Source: Propionibacteriaceae bacterium ZF39
GTDB taxonomy: Bacteria; Actinomycetota; Actinomycetes; Propionibacteriales; Propionibacteriaceae
Direction of reading: 5' to 3'
NCBI GenBank assembly: GCA_039565995.1
Contig: CP154795.1
Span: 1,922,001 to 1,986,000, forward strand
Length of the DNA stretch: 64,000 bases
The notes beneath the pieces are model-generated. The model was not told the origin of the DNA. It made no database searches and saw only the letters and a program-made list of their open reading frames with translations. This document shows positions 16,886-26,382 of this stretch, one piece after another. A program made the position numbers and the translations under genes. Within the stretch, counting starts at the first letter, position 1. Every line of letters begins with the position of its first letter.

Positions 16886-18204
16886 GCCGTCCGAAGCCGA
16901 TCTCGGGCTATCCGGAGTTCCTGCCCGCCGGGCGGATCATCGAACAACGCGCGCTGGACATCCTGCGCGAGTCGTTCGAGCTCCACGGTTTCGGCTCGAT
17001 CGAAACGCGTGTCATGGAGCCCCTCGACGTGCTTTCGCGGAAGGGGGAGATCGACAAGGAGATCTTCACCGTACGCCGGCTGCACGCCGAGGAGGGTGCC
17101 GCCGATGAGATGGGGCTCCACTTCGACCTCACCGTGCCGCTCGCGCGCTATGTGCTGGAGAACGCCGGCCACCTGGCGTACCCGTTCCGCCGCTATCAGA
17201 TCCAGAAGGTCTGGCGTGGGGAGCGGCCGCAGGAGGGGCGCTATCGAGAGTTCTGCCAGGCCGATATCGACATCATCGGTTCCGAGACCCTGGCGGCCCA
17301 CCACGATGTGGAGATCCCGCTGGTCGCGCTCGAGGCGTTCGAGAGACTGCACACCGAGCTGGGCATTCCGCCCGTGCTCATGCACGTCAACAACCGCAAG
17401 CTGTCGCAGGGCTTCTATGAGGGTCTCGGCATCGATGACACCGCCGCCGTGCTGCAGCGCGTCGACAAGTTCGACAAGATCGGCCCCGATGCGGTGGTCG
17501 ACCTGTTGAAGGGTGAGCTGGGGCTCACGGAGACGGTGGCCAGGCAGTGCGTCGCGCTTGCCGATATCCAGTCGGCCGATGCGTCGTTCGTGGATCGGGT
17601 GCGGGCGCTGGGCGTACGCTCCGACCTCCTCGACCAGGGCCTGGAGGAGCTCGCCACGCTGGTGACCACCGCGGCAGCTGCCGTCCCGGGCCGCATCGTC
17701 GCTGACCTGAAGATCGCGCGCGGGCTCGACTACTACACGGGCACGGTCTATGAGACCGAACTCGTGGGCTACGAGAAGATGGGCTCGGTGGCGTCGGGCG
17801 GGCGTTATGACTCCCTGGCCTCCGACGGCAAGACGACCTATCCCGGCGTCGGCTATTCGTTCGGCGTGACGCGGATCCTCGTGCCGCTGGTGACCAAGGG
17901 CAAGCTCGCGGTGTCGCGGTCGGTGCCGACCTGCGTACTCGTCGCCGTCGACTCCGAGGAAGCCCGACCCGAGGCCATCGCCACGGCGCAGAAGCTGCGG
18001 GCTCGTGGCATCCCGACCGAGGTGGCGCCCAAGGCAGACCGGTTCGGCAAGCAGATCCGGTACGCCGACCGGCGCGGCATCCCCTTCGTCTGGTTCTCCT
18101 CCGGAGAGGTCAAGGACATCCGCTCCGGGGATCAGCTCGCGGCCGATGCCGACGCCTGGATGCCGCCCGAGGCGGACCTGACACCGAACGTGGGACCGGC
18201 ATGA
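16882..18204 (+). CDS. hisS: histidyl-tRNA synthetase
   Basis: A 440-residue class II synthetase that charges tRNA-His. Motif 2 is in YQIQKVWRGERPQEGRYREF, the His-specific signatures ARGLDYYTGTVYE and VASGGRYDSL are present, and the C-terminal anticodon-binding domain begins near PTCVLVAVDSEEARPEA. The start is GTG at 16882, overlapping the stop of the metallo-hydrolase. Its own stop overlaps the next ATG (ATGA). The C-terminus, [17 protein letters not shown], is slightly extended. Confidence 0.97.
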   Translation: MSRPKPISGYPEFLPAGRIIEQRALDILRESFELHGFGSIETRVMEPLDVLSRKGEIDKEIFTVRRLHAEEGAADEMGLHFDLTVPLARYVLENAGHLAYPFRRYQIQKVWRGERPQEGRYREFCQADIDIIGSETLAAHHDVEIPLVALEAFERLHTELGIPPVLMHVNNRKLSQGFYEGLGIDDTAAVLQRVDKFDKIGPDAVVDLLKGELGLTETVARQCVALADIQSADASFVDRVRALGVRSDLLDQGLEELATLVTTAAAAVPGRIVADLKIARGLDYYTGTVYETELVGYEKMGSVASGGRYDSLASDGKTTYPGVGYSFGVTRILVPLVTKGKLAVSRSVPTCVLVAVDSEEARPEAIATAQKLRARGIPTEVAPKADRFGKQIRYADRRGIPFVWFSSGEVKDIRSGDQLAADADAWMPPEADLTPNVGPA

Positions 18205-18770
18205 TCACCGACGACGGACACCTCGTCTACGACGTCCGGGCCAACGCCAGCCGGATGTTCGGCCACCGGATGCGCCACATCGTCAACCCGGTGGTCGGCA
18301 TCGCGGCCGGCTTCCTGTTCGGCGCGGCGTTGTTCGTGGTCGCGGTCCAGGGCGTTTTCGGCGTACGCCCCAGCATCGTCGCCATCCTCGTCGCTCTCGT
18401 TGCTGTCGTGGCGTACCTCGTGGCCGTGGGCCGCGCGCGCCAGCGGGCAGGGGCCCTGGGGGCGTACGCCCTGACGCTCGGCCCCGACGGCGTGGAGGTC
18501 CGGACCAACGGGGGAGGATCCGCTCAGCCGTGGTCGGCGTTCGTGCGTTGGCTCGAGGATGATCACGACGTCGTTCTTGTCTCGGGACGCTGGCGTGAAC
18601 GCGAGATCGTGGTGCTGCCGAAGTCGGGCGTACCCGAAGAGGAACTGGATCTCATCCGCGAAGTCCTCCACAGCCATATCGATCCCGATGACGAGCCGCT
18701 CGAGGATGCCTTCGTCGAGATGGGCTGGGACGAGGAGCCCGAGAGGCTGCCCCGCCGCCGGGCAGAGTGA
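18201..18770 (+). CDS. YcxB-like membrane protein
   Basis: A 189-residue protein with two adjacent membrane helices (about residues 30-50 and 58-76), followed by a cytoplasmic YcxB-like beta domain ([19 protein letters not shown]...) and an acidic tail ending in RRRAE. The family has no known biochemical role. The ATG at 18201 overlaps the hisS stop, so it is translationally coupled to hisS. Two membrane helices before a PH-like domain is the standard layout. No defect is seen. Confidence 0.65.
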   Translation: MITDDGHLVYDVRANASRMFGHRMRHIVNPVVGIAAGFLFGAALFVVAVQGVFGVRPSIVAILVALVAVVAYLVAVGRARQRAGALGAYALTLGPDGVEVRTNGGGSAQPWSAFVRWLEDDHDVVLVSGRWREREIVVLPKSGVPEEELDLIREVLHSHIDPDDEPLEDAFVEMGWDEEPERLPRRRAE

Positions 18771-18900
18771 CGATCCGGCGGGCCGCGGACGCCTGACGCG
18801 GGTCAAACGAGCGCGCGTGGGTGCGCCGGGATGGCCTAGGATCGCCTGCGTTGAATGGAGCCTGCACCGTCTATGCAGGCCGCCCACGAGAGGAATAGCT

Positions 18901-20754
18901 GTGATCCGCACCCATGCCGCCGGCACCCTGCGCTCGGAAGACATCGGCCAGTCCGTCACCCTTGCTGGCTGGGTCGCCAAGCGTCGCGACCACGGAGGCG
19001 TGGCCTTCCTGGATCTGCGCGATGCCTCGGGCGTCTGCCAGGTGGTCGTCCGTGACGAATATCTCGAGTCGGCCGGTATCCACGATCTCCGCAACGAGTT
19101 CTGCGTGAAGGTCGTCGGCGTCGTCGAGGCTCGCAGCGAGGAGAACGTCAACCCCAACCTCCCGACCGGTGACATCGAGATCGTCATCCGCGAGCTGGAG
19201 GTGCTCAACCCCGCCGCGCCGCTGCCGTTCCAGATCGACGAGCGCATCACCGTGGGCGAGGAAGCCCGCCTGAAATATCGCTATCTCGACCTGCGCCGCA
19301 AGGCCTCCGGCGATGTCATCCGTCTCCGGTCACAGGTCAACGCCGCCGCCCGCAAGGTGCTGGGCGAGCGCGACTTCATCGAGATCGAGACCCCGACCCT
19401 GACGCGCTCGACTCCGGAAGGTGCGCGTGACTTCCTGGTGCCGGCGCGGCTGAGCCCGGGTTCGTGGTACGCCCTCCCGCAGTCCCCGCAGCTCTTCAAG
19501 CAGCTGCTCATGGTGGGCGGCATGGAGCGCTACTACCAGATCGCGCGCTGCTATCGCGACGAGGACTTCCGTGCCGACCGTCAGCCCGAGTTCACCCAGC
19601 TCGACATCGAGATGAGCTTCGTGGACCAGGAGGATGTCATCGAGCTCGGTGAGGCGATCGTCTCCGAGGTCTGGAAGCTCAAGGGCGTCGAGTTGACCAC
19701 GCCGTTCCCGCGGATCACCTATCGGGATGCGATGGATCAGTACGGTTCCGACAAGCCCGATCTGCGCTTCGACAACAAGATCGTCGAGGTCACCGACTTC
19801 TTCGCCGACACGCCGTTCCGCGTGTTCCAGGCTCCCTATGTGGGCGCGGTCGTCATGCCGGGTGGGGCGTCCCAGCCGCGGCGTACCTTCGATGCCTGGC
19901 AGGAATGGGCCCGCCAGCGCGGAGCCAAGGGTCTGGCCTATGTGACCGTCGCCGAGGACGGCGAGCTGGGTGGTCCGGTCGCCAAGAACATCTCCGAGAC
20001 CGAGCGCGCCGGGCTGGCCCAGAAGGTCGGCGCCAAGCCCGGTGACTGCATCTTCTTCGGAGCCGGTGCCCGCAAGTCCTCCCAGGAGCTGCTGGGTGCG
20101 GCGCGTCTCGAGATCGCCAAGCGCACGGACATGATCGACGAAGAGCAGTGGTCGTTCCTCTGGGTCGTGGACGCGCCGCTGTTCGAGCCGACCTCCGACG
20201 CTGTCGCCGCCGGTGACGTGGCCGTGGGTGGGGGAGCGTGGACCGCGGTCCACCACGCGTTCACGTCGCCTAAGCCGGAGTCGCTCGACACGTTCGACAC
20301 CGATCCGGGCAGCGCGCTGGCGTACGCCTATGACATGGTCTGCAACGGCAACGAGATCGGCGGCGGCTCCATCCGTATCCATCGCCGTGACGTCCAGGAG
20401 CGCGTCTTCAAGGTCATGGGCATCGGCGAGGAAGAAGCGCAGGAGAAGTTCGGGTTCCTGCTCGACGCGTTCTCGTTCGGCGCCCCGCCCCACGGCGGCA
20501 TCGCGTTCGGCTGGGACCGCATCGTGTCCCTGCTGGCCAAGACCGAGTCGATCCGAGACACCATCGCGTTCCCGAAGTCGGGCGGCGGGTTCGATCCGCT
20601 CACCCAGGCCCCGGCGCCCATCACCCCGCAGCAGCGTAAGGAAGCGGGTGTCGATGCGAAGCCCGAGAAGAAGGGCGAGGGCAAGGACGGGGAGCAGGAA
20701 GGCCCCGCGAAGGGTGCCGCGGTCGAGACCGACAAGGGCGTCCAGAAGCCCTGA
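18901..20754 (+). CDS. aspS: aspartyl-tRNA synthetase
   Basis: A 617-residue bacterial-type class IIb synthetase: N-terminal OB fold ([20 protein letters not shown]), catalytic core with motif 2 [20 protein letters not shown], a GAD insertion domain and motif 3 GIAFGWDRI. The GTG at 18901 follows GAGAGGAATAGCT; the frame runs back to 18559, but that overlaps the YcxB-like gene. The C-terminus carries an unusual ~45-residue Lys/Glu/Gly-rich extension after [10 protein letters not shown]. Whether it charges only tRNA-Asp or also tRNA-Asn cannot be settled without the genome's asnS and gatCAB content. Confidence 0.97.
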   Translation: MIRTHAAGTLRSEDIGQSVTLAGWVAKRRDHGGVAFLDLRDASGVCQVVVRDEYLESAGIHDLRNEFCVKVVGVVEARSEENVNPNLPTGDIEIVIRELEVLNPAAPLPFQIDERITVGEEARLKYRYLDLRRKASGDVIRLRSQVNAAARKVLGERDFIEIETPTLTRSTPEGARDFLVPARLSPGSWYALPQSPQLFKQLLMVGGMERYYQIARCYRDEDFRADRQPEFTQLDIEMSFVDQEDVIELGEAIVSEVWKLKGVELTTPFPRITYRDAMDQYGSDKPDLRFDNKIVEVTDFFADTPFRVFQAPYVGAVVMPGGASQPRRTFDAWQEWARQRGAKGLAYVTVAEDGELGGPVAKNISETERAGLAQKVGAKPGDCIFFGAGARKSSQELLGAARLEIAKRTDMIDEEQWSFLWVVDAPLFEPTSDAVAAGDVAVGGGAWTAVHHAFTSPKPESLDTFDTDPGSALAYAYDMVCNGNEIGGGSIRIHRRDVQERVFKVMGIGEEEAQEKFGFLLDAFSFGAPPHGGIAFGWDRIVSLLAKTESIRDTIAFPKSGGGFDPLTQAPAPITPQQRKEAGVDAKPEKKGEGKDGEQEGPAKGAAVETDKGVQKP

Positions 20755-20807
20755 CGGTTCGGATCGGGGTACGCCCGTGCTCGCGGCCGGCGGGAGTCGG
20801 GCGCGAG

Positions 20808-21284
20808 CAGGGATGGGTGAGCGGCGCTATGCAATTGCTTCCGCTCCGGAAGCACGGGGCTTCAACTCCCGGTGTCGGTTGGGGCTTCGTGCTCACCGAG
20901 GCTCTGGCAAATGTTGCCCGCCATGAGCTTGCGTTTCACTCTTCAGCTCCCGCTAGCGTCTTGAGCTTGCGCCCCATCTCAATCAGCTTGTCTGAACGTC
21001 TCCAGCGCCCCGTGCACCGCGGGCGGAGTCGGCGAGGGCACGCTGGATGGATTTCGGCCCGAGGGAGCGCAAGCTCAAGCGGTTAAGGGGCGCTGACTGC
21101 GGTGAACGCAAGCTCAACGACGGGTTTTCTCTCGCGATTTCACGTTTGCGGCGCCCTCGGCAGGCTAGGTACGCCTGCGCGGCGGGAGGGCAAGCTGAAT
21201 GGTGGCGACAGAGCCCGCCCAAGGTGCACCAGGCCGAAGCGGCCAGTGGAGCTGAGGCCCACCCCGTGCTTCCGGAGCGGAAGC
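20808..21284. repeat. palindromic (MITE-like) element, 506 bp before disruption
   Basis: This long imperfect inverted repeat fills the gap after aspS. Its left end (20808-20859) pairs with 21262-21284 joined to 24170-24198: with the IS110 element removed, 47 of 52 bases match and the inner 23 are perfect. Inner parts of the arms also pair, for example TGAGCTTGCG near 20924 and 20962 with CGCAAGCTCA near 21067 and 21107. The right arm has about 70 extra bases. The ends contain the short hairpin CTTCCG-CTC-CGGAAG. No convincing protein is encoded. It may be a non-autonomous transposable element or a structured intergenic repeat. No target duplication was recognised outside it. Confidence 0.75.
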
Positions 21285-21302
21285 TACTTATGTAATAGGG
21301 GT

Positions 21303-21480
21303 AGCACCGGGCCTGGCCGGGTCTGGTGTGAGGTGTCCGGGTCAGACGCTCGTTGTGGACGCTGCCGGTGTCGTATTGGCTCTGAATTGGTTTGCGCTGG
21401 CCCGGGCACCGTAGGGCCGGGAGAGGCTCAAGAGGGGAATGCCCAGCTCGAAGTAGCGTTGCCCTTCCTGCCCGATCGTC
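21303..21480 (+). ncRNA. candidate IS110 bridge RNA in the left end
   Basis: IS110 elements of the IS621 type make a structured guide (bridge) RNA from the left non-coding end. Here the predicted circle-junction promoter would start transcription near 21303. Within the left end, AGAGGGGA (21431-21438) is identical to the right-end donor strand (24159-24166), and AAGTAG (21451-21456) is the reverse complement of CTACTT across the joined ends. They lie 12 bases apart, in the order expected of left and right donor guides. The surrounding sequence can fold. I found no equally clear target guide for the palindrome site. The 3' end is a guess. Confidence 0.5.
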
Positions 21481-21508
21481 CACAACACGATGAGGCAAGG
21501 AGGCCGAC

Positions 21509-21794
21509 ATGACAGCCACGACGAGCCGCCCGGTGGTGATCGGGATGGATCCCCATAAACGATCGATGACGATCGAGATCATGGACCGCGACGAAACCGT
21601 TCTGGGCACGGGCCGGTTCACCACCGACCAGGCCGGAGTGACCGCGATGCTCAAGCACGTCAGGGCCTGGCCCCAGCGGGTCTGGGCGATCGAGGGCAGC
21701 AACGGGGTGGGTCGTCCGATCGCGACCCGGCTGGCCATGGCCGGGGAAACGGTGGTGGATGTGCCGACCAAACTGTCGGCCCGGGTCCGGGTCT
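21509..21794 (+). pseudogene. IS110-family transposase, 5' part
   Basis: The first 95 codons of an IS110 transposase. The RuvC-like (DEDD) start VVIGMDPHKRSMTIEIMD holds the first catalytic Asp, and WAIEGSNG holds the Glu. The ATG at 21509 follows GCAAGGAGGCCGAC. The frame is cut at 21794 by the IS256 element and then reads a few foreign residues. Removing that element and one copy of CCGGGTCT restores ARVRVYATGNARKTDD without a frameshift, giving a 394-residue transposase. The break is therefore recent and the only visible damage. Confidence 0.9.
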
Positions 21795-23248
21795 GGGCGT
21801 GTCAGATGGTCTGTGTAAGGACTCGGGGTTCAGGACCTGACGGAGATTGACTATGACCATGACGAAAGAGCACGAGGACTCGGTGGAGCCGGAGGCCCGC
21901 AAGTTGCGGCGGGAGTTGTTCGGTGAGGAGTTGTTGGATCAGTTGATGGCCTCGGTCGGTGAGCGCGGGGTCGCGTTGACCGGCGAGGGCGGGTTCTTGC
22001 CCGAGATGATCAAGGCCGTGCTGGAGCGGGGCCTTCAGGCGGAGCTGACCGAGCATCTCGGCTACGACAAGGGCGACCGGGCCGGACATGGCAGTGGGAA
22101 CTCCCGGAACGGGACCAGCCCGAAAACGGTCGCGACCGAGGTTGGTGATCTGCGGCTGGACCAGCCGCGGGACCGTAACTCCACGTTCGCCTCGGCGTTG
22201 ATCCCGAAGGGCGCGCGTCGTCTGGGCGGGCTGGATGAGATCATCATCTCGTTGTATGCCGGCGGGATGACGATCCGCGATATTCAGCATCATCTGGAAT
22301 CGACCCTGGGCACGGAGTTGTCCCACGAGACGATTTCGAAGATCACCGACGCGGTCGCCGATGAGGTCCTCACCTGGCAGAACCGGCCGCTGGAGTCGTT
22401 CTACCCGGTCATCTATCTCGACGCGCTGGTGGTGAAGATCCGTGACGGCGCCCACGTCACCAACCGCCATGCCCATATCGCGGTCGGGGTCGACCCCGAC
22501 GGGGTCAAACACGTCCTCGGGATCTGGGTCCAGGCGAATGAGGGCGCGAAGTTCTGGGCCTCGGTCTGTGCCCAGCTCGCGAACCGCGGCGTGAAGGACG
22601 TGCTGATCGTGTGCTGTGACGGGCTCACCGGCTTCCCCGAGGCGATCGAGGCGACCTGGCCCCTGGCAGCCGTGCAAACGTGTGTGGTGCATCTGATCCG
22701 GGCGTCGATGCGGTTCGTGTCCTACACCGACCGCAAGCCCGTCGCGGCCGCGTTGAAGCCGATCTACACCGCCGCGAACGAGGACGCCGCGCTGATGGCG
22801 TTCACCGCGTTTGCGGACTCGACCTGGGGCAAGAAATACCCCGCCGCAGTCGCGACCTGGGAGAACGCGTGGGACCGGTTCATCCCGTTCCTGGCGTTCG
22901 GCCCCGCACTGCGGAAGGTGATCTACACGACCAACAGCATCGAATCGCTGAACTACCAACTACGGAAAGTGATCAAGAACCGTGGCCATTTCCCCAACGA
23001 CGCCGCGGCGGTGAAACTGCTCTGGCTGGCGATCCGCAACATCGAAGACAAACGCGCCCGTGAGCGGGCCAAGGAAGCCGGTGTCCCCAAAGGCAAACGC
23101 AAAGCACCCGGCAAACTCGTCGAAGGCGCGACCATCCAGGGCTGGAAAGCCGCCCTCGGCGAACTCGCCCTCGTCTACCCCGACCGCATGAACCAATACC
23201 TATAACCCATGTGACCCAGATCACTTACACAGAAAACTTGACAAGCTC
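21795..23248 (+). mobile_element. IS256-family insertion sequence, complete
   Basis: A 1454-bp element with imperfect 25-bp terminal inverted repeats: 21795-21819 against the complement of 23224-23248, 19 of 25 matching, with the inner TCTGTGTAAG perfect. It is flanked by a perfect 8-bp target duplication, CCGGGTCT (21787-21794 and 23249-23256), the size expected for IS256. It encodes one intact transposase on the plus strand and interrupts the IS110 transposase gene. Intact ends, intact gene and unchanged duplication indicate recent movement. Confidence 0.95.
21853..23205 (+). CDS. IS256-family transposase (mutator type)
   Basis: A 450-residue DDE transposase. Recognisable blocks are LTEHLGYDKGDRAGHGSGNS, the first catalytic Asp in VIYLDALVVKIRD, the second in VCCDGLTGFPEAI, and KVIYTTNSIESLN near the C-terminal part of the core with the catalytic Glu. 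The protein is full length for IS256. ATG 21853 is taken as the start; a TTG six bases earlier and an ATG six bases later are alternatives. It moves the element by a copy-out route through a circular intermediate, as known for the family. Confidence 0.95.
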   Translation: MTMTKEHEDSVEPEARKLRRELFGEELLDQLMASVGERGVALTGEGGFLPEMIKAVLERGLQAELTEHLGYDKGDRAGHGSGNSRNGTSPKTVATEVGDLRLDQPRDRNSTFASALIPKGARRLGGLDEIIISLYAGGMTIRDIQHHLESTLGTELSHETISKITDAVADEVLTWQNRPLESFYPVIYLDALVVKIRDGAHVTNRHAHIAVGVDPDGVKHVLGIWVQANEGAKFWASVCAQLANRGVKDVLIVCCDGLTGFPEAIEATWPLAAVQTCVVHLIRASMRFVSYTDRKPVAAALKPIYTAANEDAALMAFTAFADSTWGKKYPAAVATWENAWDRFIPFLAFGPALRKVIYTTNSIESLNYQLRKVIKNRGHFPNDAAAVKLLWLAIRNIEDKRARERAKEAGVPKGKRKAPGKLVEGATIQGWKAALGELALVYPDRMNQYL

Positions 23249-23256
23249 CCGGGTCT

Positions 23257-24155
23257 ATGCCACCGGTAATGCCCGCAAGACCGATGACACCGATGCCCAT
23301 GCCATCGCGTTGGCCGGGGTCCGGGTCGACCAGCTCCGGCCGGTGGTGCCCGACGAAACCCGGACCGTGTTACGGATCCTGTCCGACCGGCGTCGAGCCC
23401 TGGCCACCGACCGCACCCGGACCGTGGCCCAGCTGCATCACCTGCTCAGCGAACTCATCCCGGGCGGGGCACCCACCCGCTTATCGGCGACCCGGGCCAC
23501 CGCCCTGGTCCAGAGCGTGCGAGCCCGCACCGCGTCACAGAAAATGCTGAAACGGATGGCCCGGGAACTGATCGATGACATCCGCCGGATCGACCAGCGC
23601 AAACACGCCCTGGACCTCGAGATCACCGAGCTGGTCGACACCACCGGCACCCGGTTGATGGAACTATGCGGGATTGGCCCGCTCGGTGCGGCCTCGCTAC
23701 TGGTCGAGGTCGGCGATATCACCCGGTTCCCCACGAAAGCCCACTTCGCGTCCTGGAACGGCACCGCCCCGATCGATGCCTCCTCCGGCGCCCACACCCG
23801 TCACCGGCTCTCCCGGGCAGGGAACCGGCGGATCAACTCCGTGCTCCACACCATGGGCCAGACCCAACGTCGGCTGAAAATCCCCGAAGCTCTGAAGTGC
23901 TACAACCAGCACCACCACGGAACCCACGACGAACTCAAAGCCATGCGAGCACTGAAACGACGCCTGTCCGACATCATCTACCGGACCATGATCAACGACG
24001 CCCTCGACACCACCAGGACGGGCCCGGGAGGGCACCAGGATCACGACTCTCACTCCAGCGCGGCCGGCTCACAACCCCACACCGACTCTTCGGACAAGCC
24101 TCTCCACGGACCCGCCACCAACCAGCCTAAACCACCCCTGAAACACGCCTCTTGA
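23257..24155 (+). pseudogene. IS110-family transposase, 3' part
   Basis: The remaining ~299 codons of the IS110 transposase, entering in frame at the base after the second CCGGGTCT. It carries the KTDDTDAHAIA acids of the DEDD domain, a coiled linker, and the Transposase_20 domain (LCGIGPLGAASLLVEVG, then HRLSRAGNRRINSVLHTMG), which holds the serine-type active site region of IS110 enzymes. The coding part ends in a Lys/Pro-rich tail. Its TGA lies inside the TTGACA of the right end. It cannot be translated as it stands unless the IS256 element excises. Confidence 0.9.
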
Positions 24156-24364
24156 CACAGAGGGGAGCCAGTTGCATATTGCGGCTCAGCCATCCCTGTG
24201 CACCCCCGCGTCTCAAGCCCCCAGGTGTGCGCAGCCTCCAGGTCTCTGGTCCATAACGCCTGCGGACGTCCGGCGCTTTCTTGGGGTGAATCGGCTACCT
24301 TGTGCGGACCACAGCCAATGATGCCGAGGAGCCCGGACGTTCGGGACAACCGGAAGGATCAGCG

Positions 24365-25363
24365 ATGAAGAAGTCGCCCGCACGCGCCCTTGGCGCGATT
24401 ATTGCTACCGCCGCACTGGCGCTCACCGCCTGCGGATCGGGTGGCACCCAGACCTCCGGCAGCACTCCCGGGGCCGGGGGCGCCGACAAGGAATACAAGA
24501 TCGGGATCACCCAGATCGTCGCCCACCCGTCGCTGGACGCCTCGCGTGAAGGCTTCAAGAAGGCCCTGGCCGATGCCGGCATCGAGGCCACCTATGACGA
24601 GAACAACGCCCAGGGCGAGCCGGCGACTGCCACGTCCATCGCCGGCAAGCTCAACACCGGCAACTTCGACCTGATCCTCGCGATCGCCACGCCGACGGCC
24701 CAGGCGACTGCCCAGGTGGTCACCAACAAGCCGATCCTGTTCACCGCGGTCACCGACCCGGTCGCGGCCGAGCTGGTCGAGAGCAACGAGAAGCCCGGTG
24801 CCAACGTCACCGGCACGACCGACATGAACCCCGTGGCCGACCAGATCAAGCTGATCAAGCGCATCAAGCCGGACGCCAGGACCGTGGGTGTGATCTACAG
24901 CTCCGGTGAGGTCAACTCCGCCGTCCAGGTGGAGGCCGCCAAGGCCGCTGCCCAGGCCGAGGGCCTGACTCTGGAGGAAAAGACCATCACCAACACCGGT
25001 GAGGTCGCCCAGGCCGCCGCGTCGCTGAACACGGACGCGATCTATGTGCCGACCGACAACAACGTCGTCTCCGGCCTCGCTGCCGTCGTGCAGGTCGCCG
25101 AGCAGAAGAAGATCCCGCTCATCGTGGGTGAGGGCGACTCGGTCGAGGGTGGCGGTCTGGCCACGATCGGCATCGACTACGAGAAGCTCGGTTATCAGAC
25201 CGGCGAGATGGCTGTCCGCATCCTCAAGGACGGCGCCAACCCGGCCGATATGCCGGTCGAGTCCCAGAAGGAATTCGTCACGACCATCAACACCAAGGCT
25301 GCCGAGCGCATGGGCGTCGAGCTGCCCGCCGACCTCGTCGCCGAGGCCACCGACGTCGGCTGA
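24365..25363 (+). CDS. ABC transporter substrate-binding lipoprotein (TrpX-like)
   Basis: A 332-residue lipoprotein: signal peptide of 22 residues with lipobox LTAC (Cys23), a flexible Gly/Ser linker, then an ABC_sub_bind (PF04392-type) domain with IGITQIVAHPSLDASREGF. Proteins of this type bind aromatic amino acids or other small organics outside the membrane. The ATG at 24365 follows CCGGAAGGATCAGCG; a longer frame from 24302 lacks a signal peptide at its start. It overlaps the permease ATG by one base. The ~165 bases before it, after the disrupted palindrome, hold no gene that I can see. Confidence 0.88.
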   Translation: MKKSPARALGAIIATAALALTACGSGGTQTSGSTPGAGGADKEYKIGITQIVAHPSLDASREGFKKALADAGIEATYDENNAQGEPATATSIAGKLNTGNFDLILAIATPTAQATAQVVTNKPILFTAVTDPVAAELVESNEKPGANVTGTTDMNPVADQIKLIKRIKPDARTVGVIYSSGEVNSAVQVEAAKAAAQAEGLTLEEKTITNTGEVAQAAASLNTDAIYVPTDNNVVSGLAAVVQVAEQKKIPLIVGEGDSVEGGGLATIGIDYEKLGYQTGEMAVRILKDGANPADMPVESQKEFVTTINTKAAERMGVELPADLVAEATDVG

Positions 25364-26382
25364 TGATCCAGACCCTTCTCAATCAGGGCCTTTCGGCCGC
25401 TGATCTCGGGCTGATCTTCGGGATCATGGCCTTGGGCGTGTACATCACGTTTCGCGTCCTCAACTTCCCCGACCTGACCGTCGACGGCAGCTTCACCACT
25501 GGAGCTGCCGTCGCGGCGTCGGCGATCCTCGGCGGGGTCAACCCGTGGGTGGCCACGATGTTCGGTTTCGTGGCGGGGGCGGCGGCCGGTCTGATCACCG
25601 GCCTCCTGCACACCAAGGGCAAGATCAACCCGCTGCTCGCGGGCATCCTGACCCAGATTGCGCTCTATTCGATCAATCTGCGGATCATGGGCAAGGCCAA
25701 CCTGCCGATGCTCCGTGCCGAGACGACGATGTCGGAGATGCGCCGGGCCGGGCTGTTCGGCACCTGGGCATCAGTGGGCATCTTCGTCGCCGTGGTGATC
25801 GTCGTCCTGATCATCACCAACTGGTTCCTGTCGACCGACACCGGCCTGGCGCTTCAGGCCACGGGCGACAACGAGGCCATGATCCGCGCCCAGGGCGTGT
25901 CGACCGACAACATGAAGATCCTCGGTCTCGTGGTCAGCAACGCCCTCGTCGGCCTGTCGGGGGCGATGATGGCGCAATACCAGGGGTACGCCGACATCGG
26001 CATGGGCATCGGCCTCATCGTCGCCGGTCTGGCCTCGGTGATCATCGGCCAAGCCATCCTGCCCGCCCGACACTTCGCGGTCGCCACCGCAGCCGTCGTC
26101 CTCGGCTCGGTCATCTATCGCGAGGTCATCCAGCTCGCGCTGTCGGCCGGTTTCGACCCGAACGACATGAAGCTCATCTCGGCCGTGCTCGTGGTGCTCG
26201 CGCTCCTGCTCCCGCGCCTGACGATCTTCAAACGCTGGGCGGCCCGGCGCAAGCAGCAACAGATGCTCAAGGCCGCAGGTGGGGCGTACCAACCGGCCAT
26301 GGCCGGCGCCCCCGCGAGACCGCCGGGTCAGCCCGGGCTCGAACCCACCAACGAGGAACTCTCGAAGAGGGGGGAGCAGTAG
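25363..26382 (+). CDS. ABC transporter permease (TrpY-like)
   Basis: A 339-residue integral membrane protein of the BPD_transp_2 (LivH/RbsC-like) fold with 8-9 hydrophobic helices. Conserved loops include FRVLNFPDLTVDGSFTTGAA near the N-terminus and ALQATGDNEAMIRAQGV, the coupling-helix region that contacts the ATPase. The cytoplasmic C-terminus is long, Pro/Gly-rich and charged. It starts at the ATG inside TGATG, sharing a base with the lipoprotein stop, and the ATPase gene begins directly after its stop, so the three are one unit. Confidence 0.9.
   Translation: MIQTLLNQGLSAADLGLIFGIMALGVYITFRVLNFPDLTVDGSFTTGAAVAASAILGGVNPWVATMFGFVAGAAAGLITGLLHTKGKINPLLAGILTQIALYSINLRIMGKANLPMLRAETTMSEMRRAGLFGTWASVGIFVAVVIVVLIITNWFLSTDTGLALQATGDNEAMIRAQGVSTDNMKILGLVVSNALVGLSGAMMAQYQGYADIGMGIGLIVAGLASVIIGQAILPARHFAVATAAVVLGSVIYREVIQLALSAGFDPNDMKLISAVLVVLALLLPRLTIFKRWAARRKQQQMLKAAGGAYQPAMAGAPARPPGQPGLEPTNEELSKRGEQ

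Larger units (their letters stand above)
21285..24169 (+). mobile_element. IS110-family element, split by an IS256-family element
   Basis: The ends are defined by the palindrome it entered: joining 21284 to 24170 restores the 52-bp inverted repeat exactly in length. Without the nested IS256 insert (1454 bp plus one 8-bp duplication) the element is 1423 bp, normal for IS110. It has no terminal inverted repeats, about 220 non-coding bases before the transposase and 14 after it, the IS110-group layout. The right end contains TTGACA (24152-24157) and the left end TGTAAT (21291-21296). Joined in a circle these would be 18 bases apart and form a strong outward promoter. The junction base C is shared by both flanks; the donor core reads CT and the target core CA. 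Confidence 0.85.

Noticed and set aside
20837-21284. The 23-bp perfect inverted repeats as terminal repeats of a separate short transposon
   Set aside because: They continue into a 52-bp repeat once the IS110 element is removed, so they are inner parts of a longer palindrome and not an element's own ends.
24152-24157. TTGACA as a promoter for the downstream lipoprotein gene
   Set aside because: No -10 box follows at a useful distance on the right flank. The matching -10 is found only when the element ends are joined in a circle.
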